Part shown: positions 52,640 to 63,847 of the stretch, one piece after another | Position numbering within the stretch: position 1 is the stretch's first letter | Layout of the letters: each line of letters begins with the position of its first letter | From: Prorocentrum cordatum | Lineage: Eukaryota > Sar > Dinophyceae > Prorocentrales > Prorocentraceae | Assembly: GCA_963575745.1 (NCBI GenBank) | Contig: CAUYUJ010012636.1 | Coordinates: 113,036 to 177,035, forward strand | Reading direction: 5' to 3' | DNA length: 64,000 nt | Notes under the pieces: model-generated | The model's input: the letters and a program-made list of their open reading frames with translations, nothing else | Told to the model about the DNA's origin: nothing | Databases searched by the model: none | Translations under genes and position numbers: made by a program

Positions 52640-53140
52640 CGCTCCTGGGGACAGCAACGGCCCGCCCCCGGAGATCCTCGGGCGAGACACCGCACGGGAG
52701 AGCATCGAACCACCGATTCAGAGGCTGGCATCGGCCCCCTCGGGGCATCCTCACGAGCCAGGTGCAGAACGCTGCACATGGTGGCGCAGTGGCGAATCAG
52801 CACGGCGGGCGGGGCCCCCAATCCGAACTTCTGCTCCTGGCCCTTCCGCAAGAATCTTCAGGTACCCAAGCGATTTCCAGACGGTGTAGCCCCAAGGATC
52901 CCAGCGATCCGAATGATCCCCTCTGCGACTTGGACGAACCATTAGAAATCCTGTGGGGCTCGTTCTGGGGATGTCCTCCGGGTTCTTGGCATCCTGGATT
53001 CCGAGAATTCCCTCGGGGATGCTAAACGTAGCAGGTGAACCCCAATCACCGCGGAACCTCGAGACAGACCCCGTACCCCAGCCTAGTCGCGCCCACCCCC
53101 TCGCAAAAGCGGCAGGGGGGGAACTGTTCGTCCCCTACAC
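52640..53140. other. Mixed sequence, no gene recognised
   Basis: No family seen on either strand. Confidence 0.35.
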
Positions 53141-53146
53141 ACATAT

Positions 53147-53147
53147 T

Positions 53148-53183
<36 letters not shown>

Positions 53184-53502
53184 TGTCAAATATTCCAGTG
53201 CGACCCTACCTAGGAGTTGGAGCCTCTAGGAAAGCCTCTACATGCGCACACACATAAATATACATACATATATAAGTACGTGTATCTATATAGCAGCAAT
53301 AGTGGATGCTGTGCTGCGCTATGCTATGCTATGCTATGATATGATCTGCTATGATATGCTATGCTATGCTGTGCTATGCTATGCCATGCTATGCTATGCT
53401 GCGCAATGCTATGCTGGGCTAGGCTAGGCTAGGCTAGGCTAGGCTATGCTGCGCTATGCTATGCTGCGCTATGCTATGCTATGCTATGCTATGCGATGCT
53501 AT
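53147..53502. repeat. (TA)n tract and ATGCT/AGGCT pentanucleotide array
   Basis: TA repeats 53147-53178. From 53318 a 5-bp array of ATGCT with GATAT and AGGCT variants runs to 53502. Confidence 0.95.
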
Positions 53503-53504
53503 GT

Positions 53505-53665
53505 GTTTGCTTTGCCTTCGCTTTTGCTTTCACTTTTGCCTTTGCGTTTGCTTTTGCTTGGCACCCAGGGAGCGCAACTGGGGGAACCGCGCGTTTGCTT
53601 TTACCTTTGCTGTTGCTTTTGCTTGGCTCCCAGGGGACTGGGGGAACCGCCCCGGGGCGGTTTAC
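53505..53665. repeat. TTTGCTTTTGC-rich repeat with ~62-bp duplication
   Basis: TTTGCTTTTGCTTGG, CCCAGGG, ACTGGGGGAACCGC occur twice, offset about 62 bases. Confidence 0.75.
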
Positions 53666-53669
53666 ACTG

Positions 53670-54080
53670 CCCGGCCCCTTTAAGCCAAGAGAGTAAGAGC
53701 CCTTCTAGATTCTAGGCAGAGCCTAGGCAGGGAATTATGCTCCCACGCGCCTTCCCTCAAAGGGGGGAGGCCGCGTGCGTCGCATATGGCATGTGCGCGT
53801 GTTTCGCTCCGCCGCGACTTGCCTCGCCGCGCCACCTGTGTGGCGGAGCCTCCCCAAAAGGGCGGCGCGGAGCAACCGCTGGGCGAGGCCCTGCGCCAAC
53901 GCGGCGCCCTGGCTGCGCGACTGGGCACGGCGCGCGCGAGTCGGCGGGAGCGTCGCTCCACAACCGCTTGCGGTCTCGCGCCGCGACCTGGATGGCGCGG
54001 CACTGCGCGACTGGGCACGGCGCGCGCGGGCGAGCTGCCATGGCAAGGAGACGGGGATCGACGAGGACCTGTGTCAGTGG
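53670..54080. other. GC-rich sequence with a 24-bp direct repeat
   Basis: GCGCGACTGGGCACGGCGCG occurs at about 53916 and 54005. No gene recognised. Confidence 0.5.
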
Positions 54081-54084
54081 TCAC

Positions 54085-54990
54085 GTGGGGCTCGGAAATG
54101 AGCGCGTTCATGACCGAAGCCATGTCGACCCGCCTGTCCGACTGCATGAGACAGGCGGCCCTGTCGATGGATCCATCGGTGTTCCGGGAGGAGCTGGCCC
54201 TGTAGAAACGCTCTGTGGCAATCAGGAGGTGCAATACACGTGCTGGTTCTTAGCCTGGAGTTGTGTCGTCCAAGGCCATCGTCGAGCTTGCAAGTATGGT
54301 TCGCCTGGTACTGCTTTCAATTAGAGCCAGCCTGTTCATAGCACACCTGACGGTCGGAGTCGGCAATGGGGGTGCAACCCTCGCGGGCCACGAACACGCA
54401 ATCGTTCGCGCCAACGCGATTCAATGCCGTCATGCAGTTGAACGAGTTGAAATCTACGGTGAAGCTATGGTACTGGTTGCTGTTGTTGGGGCCGCCCTGT
54501 ACGTAGCACGACGTGTTGAGAAAGTCCGCCGTGGCGCTGCAGCCCTCGCAAGGCTGGTAAACGCCTGGCCGTCGCCATTGTAGGTCACCTCCGTAATGCG
54601 ATTGCAGGAGCCGCCCTCCTACGACTTGCGCGTCTCGCAATTCTCAAGGGAGTCATGGCTCTCCGTCCTGCATGTCCCACCAAGCCTGGTCCTACTCGGC
54701 CACGCCCACAGTGCTGCGATAGACAGAAACTGGAATCGATTGAACTTGTTCTACGGATTTTTCAGGGGCCCGCGTTTGAACGTGTCAATGACAGAGGCTG
54801 TGTAGACATGGCTGTCCAACTTCAAGAGACAGTCGGCCTCATCGATGAAGCACGGGGTGTTCCTGGATGGACTGCTCCTGTAGGGAGACGCCCTTTGGCA
54901 CCGATGTGGTACACGTACTGGTTCTTCGCCTGGAAGTTCTCATCCAGCGCCCTCGTGTCGATGCACATGATTGGAGAGTACCCATACCAC
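54085..54990 (-). CDS. Possible gene fragment with a duplicated exon-like cassette
   Basis: On the minus strand two cassettes about 665 bases apart translate to related peptides. At about 54880-54750 are RSSPSRNTPCFIDEADCLL and DSHVYTASVIDTF; at about 54215-54085 are RASSSRNTDGSIDRAACLM and DRRVDMASVMNAL. Each is preceded in another frame by AKNQYVYHI or AKNQHVYCTS, then CTACAGG, which could be an intron acceptor. Between them a 107-codon frame (54640-54317) is Cys-rich (CEGCSATADFLNTSCYV, ANDCVFVAREGC). The matching residues with changed DNA suggest that selection once kept the protein. No family recognised. The Cys pattern would fit an extracellular protein, but that is a guess. Confidence 0.35.
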
Positions 54991-55199
54991 CACTCCCCGG
55001 ACCTCTCCCAGGATGCGTTCAGACGAAAACTCCGAAGAGAATCCAGCGGTGGCGACGAGGGCCTCCCGGGAGGCCCATAAAAAGAAAACGAGGAAAGGGT
55101 AGCGGCATGGGTACCTCTTCCTCATTCCCCAATCAGTGCTTGCACTGAACGGGTCCTAGCGGAGCTTGATAGATTTGGCGAAAATTTCCCGCCGATTTT

Positions 55200-55310
55200 G
55201 GTGGCAGGCTGGGTTCCCAGGTTCCCGGTTCCCGGTTCCCGGGTTCCCGATTATTGGTTCCGCGCCGATTTCGGTGGGTTCTGGGTTCCCGGGCTCCTGG
55301 GTTCCCGGTC
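55200..55310. repeat. GGTTCCC minisatellite
   Basis: About ten copies of GGTTCCC with small spacers. Confidence 0.8.
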
Positions 55311-55484
55311 GATCCCCTCAGCGAAAACCATCCACTGTTTTCGGGTGTAATTTAAATGTTGTTGCGCAGGTTGGCGTCCCACGCCAGCCCGCGGCAGGCG
55401 CCGTACCTGACACTTGCCCGCTGCGGGAACCCCGCCCCTGTGTCCAAGGCCGGGCGGGGTGTTCACGCCCCCGAGTCGGGCAAC

Positions 55485-55740
55485 GGTCTCCTCCTCCTGC
55501 TCCTCCTCCTCCTCCTCCTCCTCCTCCATCTCCTCCTCCTCCTCCTCCATCTCCTCCTCCTCCTCCTTTTTCCTTCTCTAGCTCCACCTCCTTCTCCACC
55601 TTCAACCCCCTCCTCCTCCTCCTCCTCCTCCTGCTCCTCCTCCTCCTCCTCCTCCTCCTCCTCCTCCTCCTCTTCCTTTTTCCTTCTCTTCCTCCTCTTC
55701 CTCCTCCACCTCCTTCTCCTCCTTCACCCCCCTCCTCCTC
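55485..55740. repeat. (TCC)n microsatellite
   Basis: CCT trinucleotides with CTT and CTG changes. It includes two similar sub-blocks with TTTTTCCTTCTCT. Confidence 0.95.
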
Positions 55741-55744
55741 GTCG

Positions 55745-56575
55745 CGCTTGCTTTTCATTGCCTTGCCTTCCTCCATCTCTGATGCTGCAACTGCCACGGG
55801 GCTCCGAGGAGGGAATCGCAGAAGCCAGCCACGGGCTGGATGACGTCCTTGCGCGCGAACGGCTGCGTTGGTCCTCGGAGGGTCCCTCCTGAATTGTCCT
55901 CTTCCTCTACATATTCGCCGTTCCTCCTCGATGACTCCTCATCGTCCCCGTCCTCCGTCACTGAAGAGGTCCTCTAGCGGAGACTTACAGACCATGTTTT
56001 CAGAACGCAAAACAAGTCGGACCGATCCCCAGGATCCTGGTTCTCACGTTCACGGTTCCAGGCCGAGTTTGGTGGGTTCGGCCAGGCCCCTGGGTTCGCA
56101 ATTCTGCCCACAAATCCCAAAACTGTGAGGTCCCCGGGTCATCGATGTCTAGGCTTCGGCCAAAAACCCAAACCCTTGCGACCATGGCCATCATCATGCA
56201 AGTATAGGAGAGATGAAGAGCGCATGGATCCACATACATCTTGTAGACATGTACAGATGTTAGCCATCGTGGACCACATACAGTGTGCGTCCAGCATACT
56301 GTGTTGTACACTCCATGTGAAGCAAGATATGAGATGAAATCTATGGTGCAATCGATGTTGGGCAATAGTTGTGGACCTACCTATGTGATGCAACCTATGC
56401 GGTGCAACCTATGATGTGGGAAATACATGTCGTGCGATATATCTGGAGCAATATATGGTTGTGCAATTCACTTGCCGAACTTGAAATTGTCCACTCCACT
56501 GCTCGCGGAAACATCCCACCCACCAACCCGCAACTTGGTTTGCAAAATCTCTTCAGACCATGACGGTGGAAACCA
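55745..56575. other. Mixed sequence with GTGCAACCTATG motifs, no gene recognised
   Basis: TGCAACCTATG occurs twice near 56390-56412, with weaker variants on either side. They match the reverse strand of the GGTTGCGC block at 17.4 kb. Confidence 0.4.
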
Positions 56576-56584
56576 AATGGCACT

Positions 56585-56878
56585 TGGCAACGACAGCGAC
56601 GCCGACGAAGAAGCGACAACGACGACGACGACGCCGCCGACAACGACTACGACAACACCGACGACGTCTTCAACGACTTCGACGACGCCGACAACGACGA
56701 CGACGACGACGGCGGCGACGACGACGACGCCGACGACGACGACGACGACGACGACACCGACGACGACGACGACGACGACGCCGACGCCGACGACGACGAC
56801 GATGACAACGACGACGACGATGACGACGCCGACGACGACGACACGACGACACCGACACGACGACGACGCCAACAGCAC

Positions 56879-56911
<33 letters not shown>

Positions 56912-57425
56912 CGGCGACGACGACGACGCCGACGTCGACGACGACGACGACGACGACGACGACAACGCCGACGCCGACGACGACGACGACGAGACGACGA
57001 CGACGTCGCCAACGAAGACGACGACGAGGGAGGAGGGAGGACGACGACGGCGACAACGACGACAACGACAACGACGAGGGAGGAGGGAGGACGGCGACGA
57101 CGCGAACGACGAAGAAGGAGGAAGGACGGCGACGCCGACGACGACAACGACGAGGGAGGAGGGAAGACGACGACGACAACGACGACGACGACGACGACGC
57201 GACGAAATAGGAGGGACGACGACGAGACGCCGACGACGGACGACGACGACGACGAGGGAGGAGGAGGAAGGACGACCACGGCGACAACGACGACGGAAAC
57301 GACCACGACGCCAAAGAGGACGACGACGACGAACACGAGGAAAGACAGAGGACGACGTAGGCGACGACGACGACGACGACGCGGGAGGAGGGAGGACGGC
57401 GACGACGACGACGACGACGACGCAA
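56585..57425. repeat. GAC/ACG trinucleotide array (~840 bp)
   Basis: Almost entirely GAC, GCC and GAG trinucleotides. It is the longest microsatellite in the window. It holds three copies of GAGGGAGGAGGGA. Frames in it (poly-Thr, poly-Asp, poly-Arg) are not genes. Confidence 0.95.
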
Positions 57426-57504
57426 GAGCGCGCGCGCACGCTTTTGTTGAATCTCCGTGGTGCGAAACCTTATGTTTTGTAGGTTTTTGGGGCACACGAT
57501 TTTG

Positions 57505-57580
57505 AAATCCTTCCGAAACCGATGGGTTTTGAAGGATTCCGGCATACGCGCACCACGACGCGCGCGTCTGCACTTCGTCT
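57505..57580. repeat. Left direct repeat with AAATCCTTCC hairpin
   Basis: GAAATCCTTCCGAAACC, GGTTTTGAAGGATTCCGGCAT, CGACGCGCG and TGCACTTCGTC match 61138-61212 in order. Confidence 0.85.
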
Positions 57581-57779
57581 AATTTTTACAGAGGGTTCTC
57601 GCGACGGCACACGCGCAAGGGCGTTAGACAGATTTCGACATGCGCGCGCGAAGTCCGTTTAGTAGATTTTGTGTAAATCTTGACAAACCTATGGTTTTCT
57701 TAAGGTGTCGCAAGAGCTCGCGCGTCAGCTTTTTTAGCGAATCAGTGTTGCGAAACCGTGTGTTTTTTTCCAGAACCAA

Positions 57780-57830
57780 CCTGTGTTGTTGGGTCCTCGG
57801 TTTGAAGAGACGGTCCCCGCGTTCCTCCTC
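57780..57830. repeat. Header H of the 77-bp array, copy 1
   Basis: TGTTGTTGGGTCCTCGG, TTTGAAGAGAC and CCCCGCGTTCCTC recur at 59243-59295 before array 2. Confidence 0.8.
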
Positions 57831-57880
57831 TCCTCCTCTCCTCCTCCCCCTCCTCCCTCCTCCCCTTCCTCCCTGCGTTT

Positions 57881-59175
57881 CACCCACCCAGCACAGCGCT
57901 TCGCAGCCCCATAGGGAGCTCCACCGAAGGCCCCAGTGCCACCGTCCACATGCGCCCGTCCCCCCCGCTCAGTACAGCGCTTCGTGGCCCCAGAGAGAGC
58001 TCCACCGAAGGCCCCAGTGCCACCGTCCACATGCGTCCCCCCCACTCAGTGCAGCGCTTCGTGGCCCCATCAGGAGCTCCACCGAAGGCCCCAGTGCCAC
58101 CGTCCACATGCGTCCCCCCCACTCAGTACAGCGCTTCGTGGCCCCATAGGGAGCTCCACCGAAGGCCCCAGTGCCACCGTCCACATGCGTCCCCCCCACT
58201 CAGTACAGCGCTTCGTGGCCCCATAGGGAGCTCCACCGAAGGCCCCAGTGCCACCGTCCACATGCGTCCCCCCCACTCAGTACAGCGCTTCGTGGCCCCA
58301 TTGGGAGCTCCACCAAAGGCCCCAGTGCCACCGTCCACATGCGTCCCCCCCACTCAGTACAGCGTTTCGTAGACCCATAGGGAGCTCCACCGAAGGCCCC
58401 AGTGCCACCGTCCACATGCGTCCCCCCCACTCAGTACAGCGTTTCGTGGCCCTATAGGGAGCTCCACCAAAGGCCCCAGTGCCACCGTCCGCATGCGTCC
58501 CTTCCACTCAGTACAGCGTTTCGTGGCCCCATAGGGAGCTCCACCGAAGCCCCCAGGGGGACCGTCCGAGTGCGCCCTGAAACACCCAATTTGGCATTTT
58601 CACCCACCCATTACAGCGTTTCGTGGCCCCACAGGGAGCTCCACCGAAGGCCCCAGTGCCAACGTCCGCATGCGTCCCGCACACCCAATGTGGCATTTTC
58701 ACCCACCCAGTGCAGCGTTCCGTGGCCCCACAGGGAGCTCCACCGAAGTCCCCAGGGGGACCGTCCGCAAGCGTCCCGAAACACCCATTGCGGCATTTTC
58801 ACCCACCCAGTCCAGAATTTCGTGGCCCCGTGGGGAACTCCACCGAAGGCCCCAGTGCCACCGTCCGCATGCGTCCCGCACACCCAACGTGGCATTTTTA
58901 CCCACCCAATACAGCGTTTCGTGGCCCCTTAGTGAGCTCCCCCGAAGCCCCCAATGGGACCGTCCGCATGCGCCCCGGAAGCCCAATTTGGCATTTTCAC
59001 CCACCCAGTACAGCGTTTCGTGGCCCCATAGGGAGCTCCACCGAAGCTCCCAGTGGGACGGTCTGCATGCGTCCCGGAAACCTTACTTGACACACTACTC
59101 ACCCAGAACAGCGTTCCCCCCCACCCAGTACAGCGCTTCGTGGCCTCATAGGGAGCTTCACCGAAGAAGATGTTC
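57881..59175. repeat. 77-bp tandem array 1 (15 units)
   Basis: The unit has CAGCGCTTCGTGGCCCCATA, GGGAGCTCCACCGAAGGCCC, CAGTGCCACCGTCC and CATGCGTCCC. The first nine or so units are 77 bp. From about 58520 units are 98-100 bp, with an extra ACACCCAATNTGGCATTTTC segment. Since 77 is not a multiple of three, the frame rotates and the repeated 76-codon frames are artefacts. Confidence 0.95.
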
Positions 59176-59189
59176 ACAAATGCGGCATC

Positions 59190-59222
59190 CACAACTGCAT
59201 ATGGTTGGGTCCTTCGCCAGGA
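59190..59222. repeat. Trailer T after array 1
   Basis: AACTGCATATGGTTGGG and TCCTTCGCCAGG, repeated after array 2 at 61088-61118. Confidence 0.85.
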
Positions 59223-59294
59223 TAATTGCATGTTTTACCAACCATCCTGTGATGTTGGGTCCTCGTTTTGAAGAGACAACGCCCCGCGTTCCTC

Positions 59295-59528
59295 TCCTCT
59301 CCTCTCCTCTCCTCCTCCTCCTCCTCCTCCTCCTCCTCCGCCTCCTCCTTCTCCTCCTATTCCTCCTTGTCGTCCTCCTCCTCCTCCTCCTCCTCCTCCT
59401 CCTCCTCCTACTCCTCCTCCTCCTCCTCCTCCTCCTCCTCCTCCTCCTCCTCCTTCTCGTCCCCTCCCATCACCATCATCACCATCATCACCATCATCAC
59501 CATCACCATCACCATCCTCATCATCATC

Positions 59529-59560
<32 letters not shown>

Positions 59561-59668
59561 CATCATCATCAGCATCATCATCATCATAATCATCATCATC
59601 ACCATCATCACCATCATCATCATCATCAGCATCAGCATCAGCATCAGCATCATCATCATCATCATCAG

Positions 59669-59700
<32 letters not shown>

Positions 59701-59755
59701 GCAGCACCAGCACCAGCACCAGCATCAGCATCAGCATAAGCATCATCATAATCAT
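59295..59755. repeat. (TCC)n then (ATC)n microsatellite
   Basis: CCT trinucleotides to 59455, then CAT, CAC and CAG trinucleotides. Reads as poly-Leu, poly-His or poly-Ile. Confidence 0.95.
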
Positions 59756-59904
59756 CAGAATCCCCTCCCTCCCCCTAAACCATCGCCCCCATCACCACCG
59801 TCATCCATCATCCATCTGCATCATCTGCAGCATCATCCTCATCCACATCCTCCTCAACATCGTCAACATCACCGTCCCCACCGCCCATGTCGTCACACCC
59901 CTCA

Positions 59905-60857
59905 CACGTTTCGTGGCCCCACAGGGAGCCCCACCTAAGGCCACAGTGGCGGTGTTCGCATGCGTCTCCCCCGCGCAGGACAGCGCTTCGTGGCCCCATA
60001 GGGAGCTCCACCGAAGGCCCCAGTGGGGGTGTTCGCATGCGTCTCCCCCACCCAGGACAACGTTTCGTGGCCCCATATGGAGCTCCACTGAAGGCCCCAC
60101 TGGGGGCGTTCGCATGCGTCTCCCCCACCCAGGACAGCGCTTCGTGGCTCCATAGAGAGCCCCACCGAAGGCCTGAATCGGGGTGTTCGCATGCGTTTCC
60201 CCCACGCAGGACAGCGCTTCGTGGCCCCATAGGGAGTTCCACCGAAGGCCCCAGTGGGGGTGTTCGCATGCGTCTCCCCCACACAGGACAGCGCTTCGTG
60301 GGCCGACAGGGAGCTCCACCGAAGGCCCTAGTAGGGGTGTTCGCATGCGTCTACCCCACCCAGGACAAGAGCTCGCTGCCCCAAGGAGCTTCACCGAAGG
60401 CTTCAATCGGGGTGTTAGCATGCGTCTCCCCCACCCAGGACAGCGTTTCGTGGCCCCAAAGCCCCAGTGGGGGTTTTCGCATGCGTCTCCCCCACCCAGG
60501 ACACCGTTTCGCGGCCCCATAGGGAGCCCCGCCGAAGGCCCCACTGAGGGTGTTTGCATGCGTCTCCCCCGCCCAGGACAGCGTTTCGTGGCCACATGGG
60601 GAGTTCCACTGAAGGCCCCAGTGGGGGTGTTCGCATGCGTCTCCCCCACGCAGGACAGCGCTTCGTGGGCCGACAGGGAGCTCCACAGTAGGCCCCAGTG
60701 GTGTTCGCATGCGTCTTCCCCACGCAGGACAGCGCTTCGTGGCCCCATAGGGAGCTCCACCGAAGGCCCCAGTGGGGGCGTTCGCGTGCGTCTCCCCCAC
60801 CCAGGACAGCGCTTCGAGGCCCCATAGGGAGCTTCACCGACGGCCTCAATCGGGGTT

Positions 60858-60889
<32 letters not shown>

Positions 60890-61060
60890 TCGTCGTCGTC
60901 GTCGACGTCGTCGCCGTCGTCGTCGTCGTCGTCGCCGCGCTACCCAGTACAGCGTTTCGTGGCCCCATGGGGAGCTCCACGGAAGGCCCCAGTGGCTGCA
61001 TTTGCATGCATCTCCCCGCCCAGGACAGCAGTTCGTGGCCCCATAGGGAGCCCCACCGAA
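59905..61060. repeat. 77-bp tandem array 2 (about 15 units)
   Basis: Same core as array 1 (TTCGTGGCCCCATAGGGAGC, CCACCGAAGGCCCCAGTG) but the rest of the unit is GGGGTGTTCGCATGCGTC, TCCCCCACCCAGGACAGCG. A (GTC)n tract (60855-60935) interrupts it. Several units are shortened. Confidence 0.95.
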
Positions 61061-61087
61061 TGCGTTGCTCACAAAGACGGTACTCAT

Positions 61088-61118
61088 AACTGCATATTGT
61101 TGGGTCCTTCGCCAGGCG
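61088..61118. repeat. Trailer T after array 2
   Basis: ACTGCATATTGTTGGGTCC and TTCGCCAGG, as at 59190-59222. Confidence 0.85.
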
Positions 61119-61136
61119 AATTGGAAACTCGATTGC

Positions 61137-61212
61137 GAAATCCTTCCGACGCCGGAGGTTTTGGAAGGATTTCGGCATGCGCGCGCGACGACGCGCGTGT
61201 GCACTTCGTCAT
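61137..61212. repeat. Right direct repeat with perfect CGAAATCCTTCC hairpin
   Basis: CGAAATCCTTCC (61137-61148) pairs perfectly with GGAAGGATTTCG (61164-61175). A CG-rich stretch and TGCACTTCGTC follow, as at 57505-57580. Confidence 0.85.
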
Positions 61213-63845
61213 ATGTTGTGTAAGGGATTCGTGAGAAAGTCTTATGTTAGAACAAACATGTCCCCGCGTATTGTTTTTTACAAGGGGACCTCAGGGGGAG
61301 CGATACCGGCCCCCTAGGGATAGTGCAAATTCATATTTAGGATGGACATGCGGACATAATCATGAATGATTTACCTACCCGAAAGGGGAACCGATAACGC
61401 CAGGGGGGATAGTCTATTCTCTCTTTGGATGGAGAATATGTGTTGGGCGCTCGATGGTCAGCAATATATGCGGTGCAACATGTGTGGTGCAAGCTATCCA
61501 ATGCACTACATGTGGTGCGATTGTCTAGAAACACTGGTGCTTATATATGTATATATACGTAGTTATACATACAGAACTCGTTGTATGTACATGTACATGT
61601 ACATGTACATATGGGTACAGTGGATGTGGATGCATACGCATATGTTTTACATAACCATATGATTGTATGAGACTGCATTGGCGCTTCGCGACACGCATCA
61701 TGGCTCTAGAAGCTTGGCACGCGGGAGCAAGGGCATGAAGACAACACCGAAATGTCCACGAAATCTGATGTTTGCCTATTTCTGGACCTCTTGAACACAT
61801 AACTTTTATTCAGAAAGGAGGAGGAGAGGGAGGAGGAGGATGAGGAGGAGGAGGAGAAGGAGGAAGAGGAGCCGATGCCGATGCCGCCGCGTTTCCCTCC
61901 TCGCCACGGCCAGGATGCCGATGCCGGTTCCTCATCATAGTCGTTCCCGTCGCCTGACCCTGCGGATTCTTCCTCGTCCGTCCTAGTTGCTTCTGCGCGG
62001 ATGCTCCTCCTTGGAAAATCTCCTGGGCACCTCACAAAAGTTGATGGGTTTCTTGGGGCTACCGGACGCGTATTCGGTGACCTCTGGGGCCCCTGGGTGC
62101 TTCTTCGGGCCACCCTGCTTCTAACAGCGGCAGCCTTGCACGACCGGATCACGATTTGGAATGCGTCGGGAAGCGCATTTGGGTCATTTTGAGCCGTCAT
62201 GCAACTCTCTTCGGGTCATTTTGCGGCTTTGCGGGGCCATCTCGGGCCTCTTTTCCCCGCTTGGTAGCTTCAGGGCGATGACCGGGCTTCCTGGGCGGTC
62301 TCGCACGCCTGGAAAGCCGAAGAAGTGACCATGCCCATGATTGTGCAAACACCGGCGGGGAACAAATACTTTCTTTCGTTTCGAGGGCCTCCCGGGGGTC
62401 TTCTCTGCGTCGTCCTCGGGCGTAGAGTGAATGCCTGGAGAGTCGTGGGGCTCTCTCGGTGCCTTTCGGCCACCCCTAGGACCGATGTGGGTTTTTGCTG
62501 CTTCCGCCCAGCAGGGGTTCCCAGGAGCCTCGGAACGCCCAGAGGGCCCTGTGCGCGGGGCGACCACGCCGGGGCGACCACGCTAACCCTTGGAGCCACG
62601 GATCCTGAGATTAAGGAGAGCTGCGTGAAGGGGGCCTCGCAAGGCTCCAAGACGCATCTGTAGCGCAAGTGACAAATCTCCTGGCGTCTGGCACCGTGGC
62701 TGGTCGTTGTAAAAAGCCCGCGTCGCCGTGCCTGCTTGCGCAAAACGCAAGCGAAAATCGCGGGGGAGGTCGGGTAGCCCAAACACTCGTCTGGAAAGTC
62801 AAACTGTTCTGCGCCGCGGCGAGGCCCCTGAGAATTGCGCCCCCAAGAAGCCCGGGAAAAAACCCAATGAGCCTAAAACACCATGTCAAACGCTCAGACC
62901 TTGCGGTGGGAGGTCACGGTTCCAAGTTGCGACGTGAGATTCAGGCTGTTCTTCAAGAGCTGCGAATGAAGTCACGGCGGCGAGCTGCGATGTCACCCAC
63001 CAGCTTCCAAGATTGCGCGTCCAGAGCACGCAGTGGAGTTCAGGGCCCCCCGTTCCGACGCGGAGCCTGAGCACGTCTTCTGCAAAAATTGCGCGGCCGA
63101 AAACGCTGGATCCCAGTGCGCCAAGTGCGCGAGCCCAGGCAGCGAGGTGTTTGGGGGAACAACGGGGGGGGGGCAGAGAAACGGAGGGATGAGGTGAGAT
63201 GCATTTTGCGACCTGAGCAGCACAACTCGGACCTGCAGGAGTCGAGCAGGAAAAACTGACTCGAAAGAGGGAACGAGAGCAGCACGAGCACATGAAGAAA
63301 TGGGCGCATCTGGCATCTCCAACAGGTCGTCCCTGACGAATCATCCGACCTGCATGTCACCTTGCTGATCCCGCACAAGAAATTACAACACCACGAGCCC
63401 CCAAATCTCAAAACCTACACAACACATGTACCACACAGCTGTTCAGAACAAACAACTCACAATTGCCCATAACCACCGCCTCGAGGGTCGATCTTCGGGG
63501 ACCTGGGCAGGCGGCGGATCTGGACATACTGCTCGGGGCCCGGCGGGACCAAGCGTCCACATCGGCCGACTGCCGAGGTCCCTGAAGATCGATCCCCCTG
63601 GCTGTGACTATGAACACATCCCAATCTCGGAAAGCTCCTGCCAACCCTCAGTGGGGGTTCCAAGAACGGATGCTGCGGTCAGAGTCAATCACCTGTTCTG
63701 GTAGCCGCGTCCGGGTTCCAGGCCTGCTGCGTTGGGCACGAATTGTTTTTTTGTGGCCCCGTCCGGGCGTCTGGACCCAAAGTCCGGTACTTTCAACAAG
63801 CTCCTTTACCTATACGGCCACCCTTCGGGTGAATGGGGGGAACCA
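61213..63845. other. Mixed sequence, no gene recognised
   Basis: Contains TGCAAC motifs (61460-61500), ATACATA/GTACAT repeats (61545-61610) and a (GGA)n tract (61815-61870). Open frames up to 170 codons on both strands show no known domain. Confidence 0.4.
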
Positions 63846-63847
63846 AC

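Noticed and set aside
56585-57425. Long Thr-, Asp- and Arg-rich frames
   Set aside because: GAC microsatellite read in different frames.
57950-60850. Dozens of 76- to 470-codon frames over the 77-bp arrays
   Set aside because: 77 is not a multiple of three; each frame is exactly three units long or follows rare stops. They are products of the DNA repeat.
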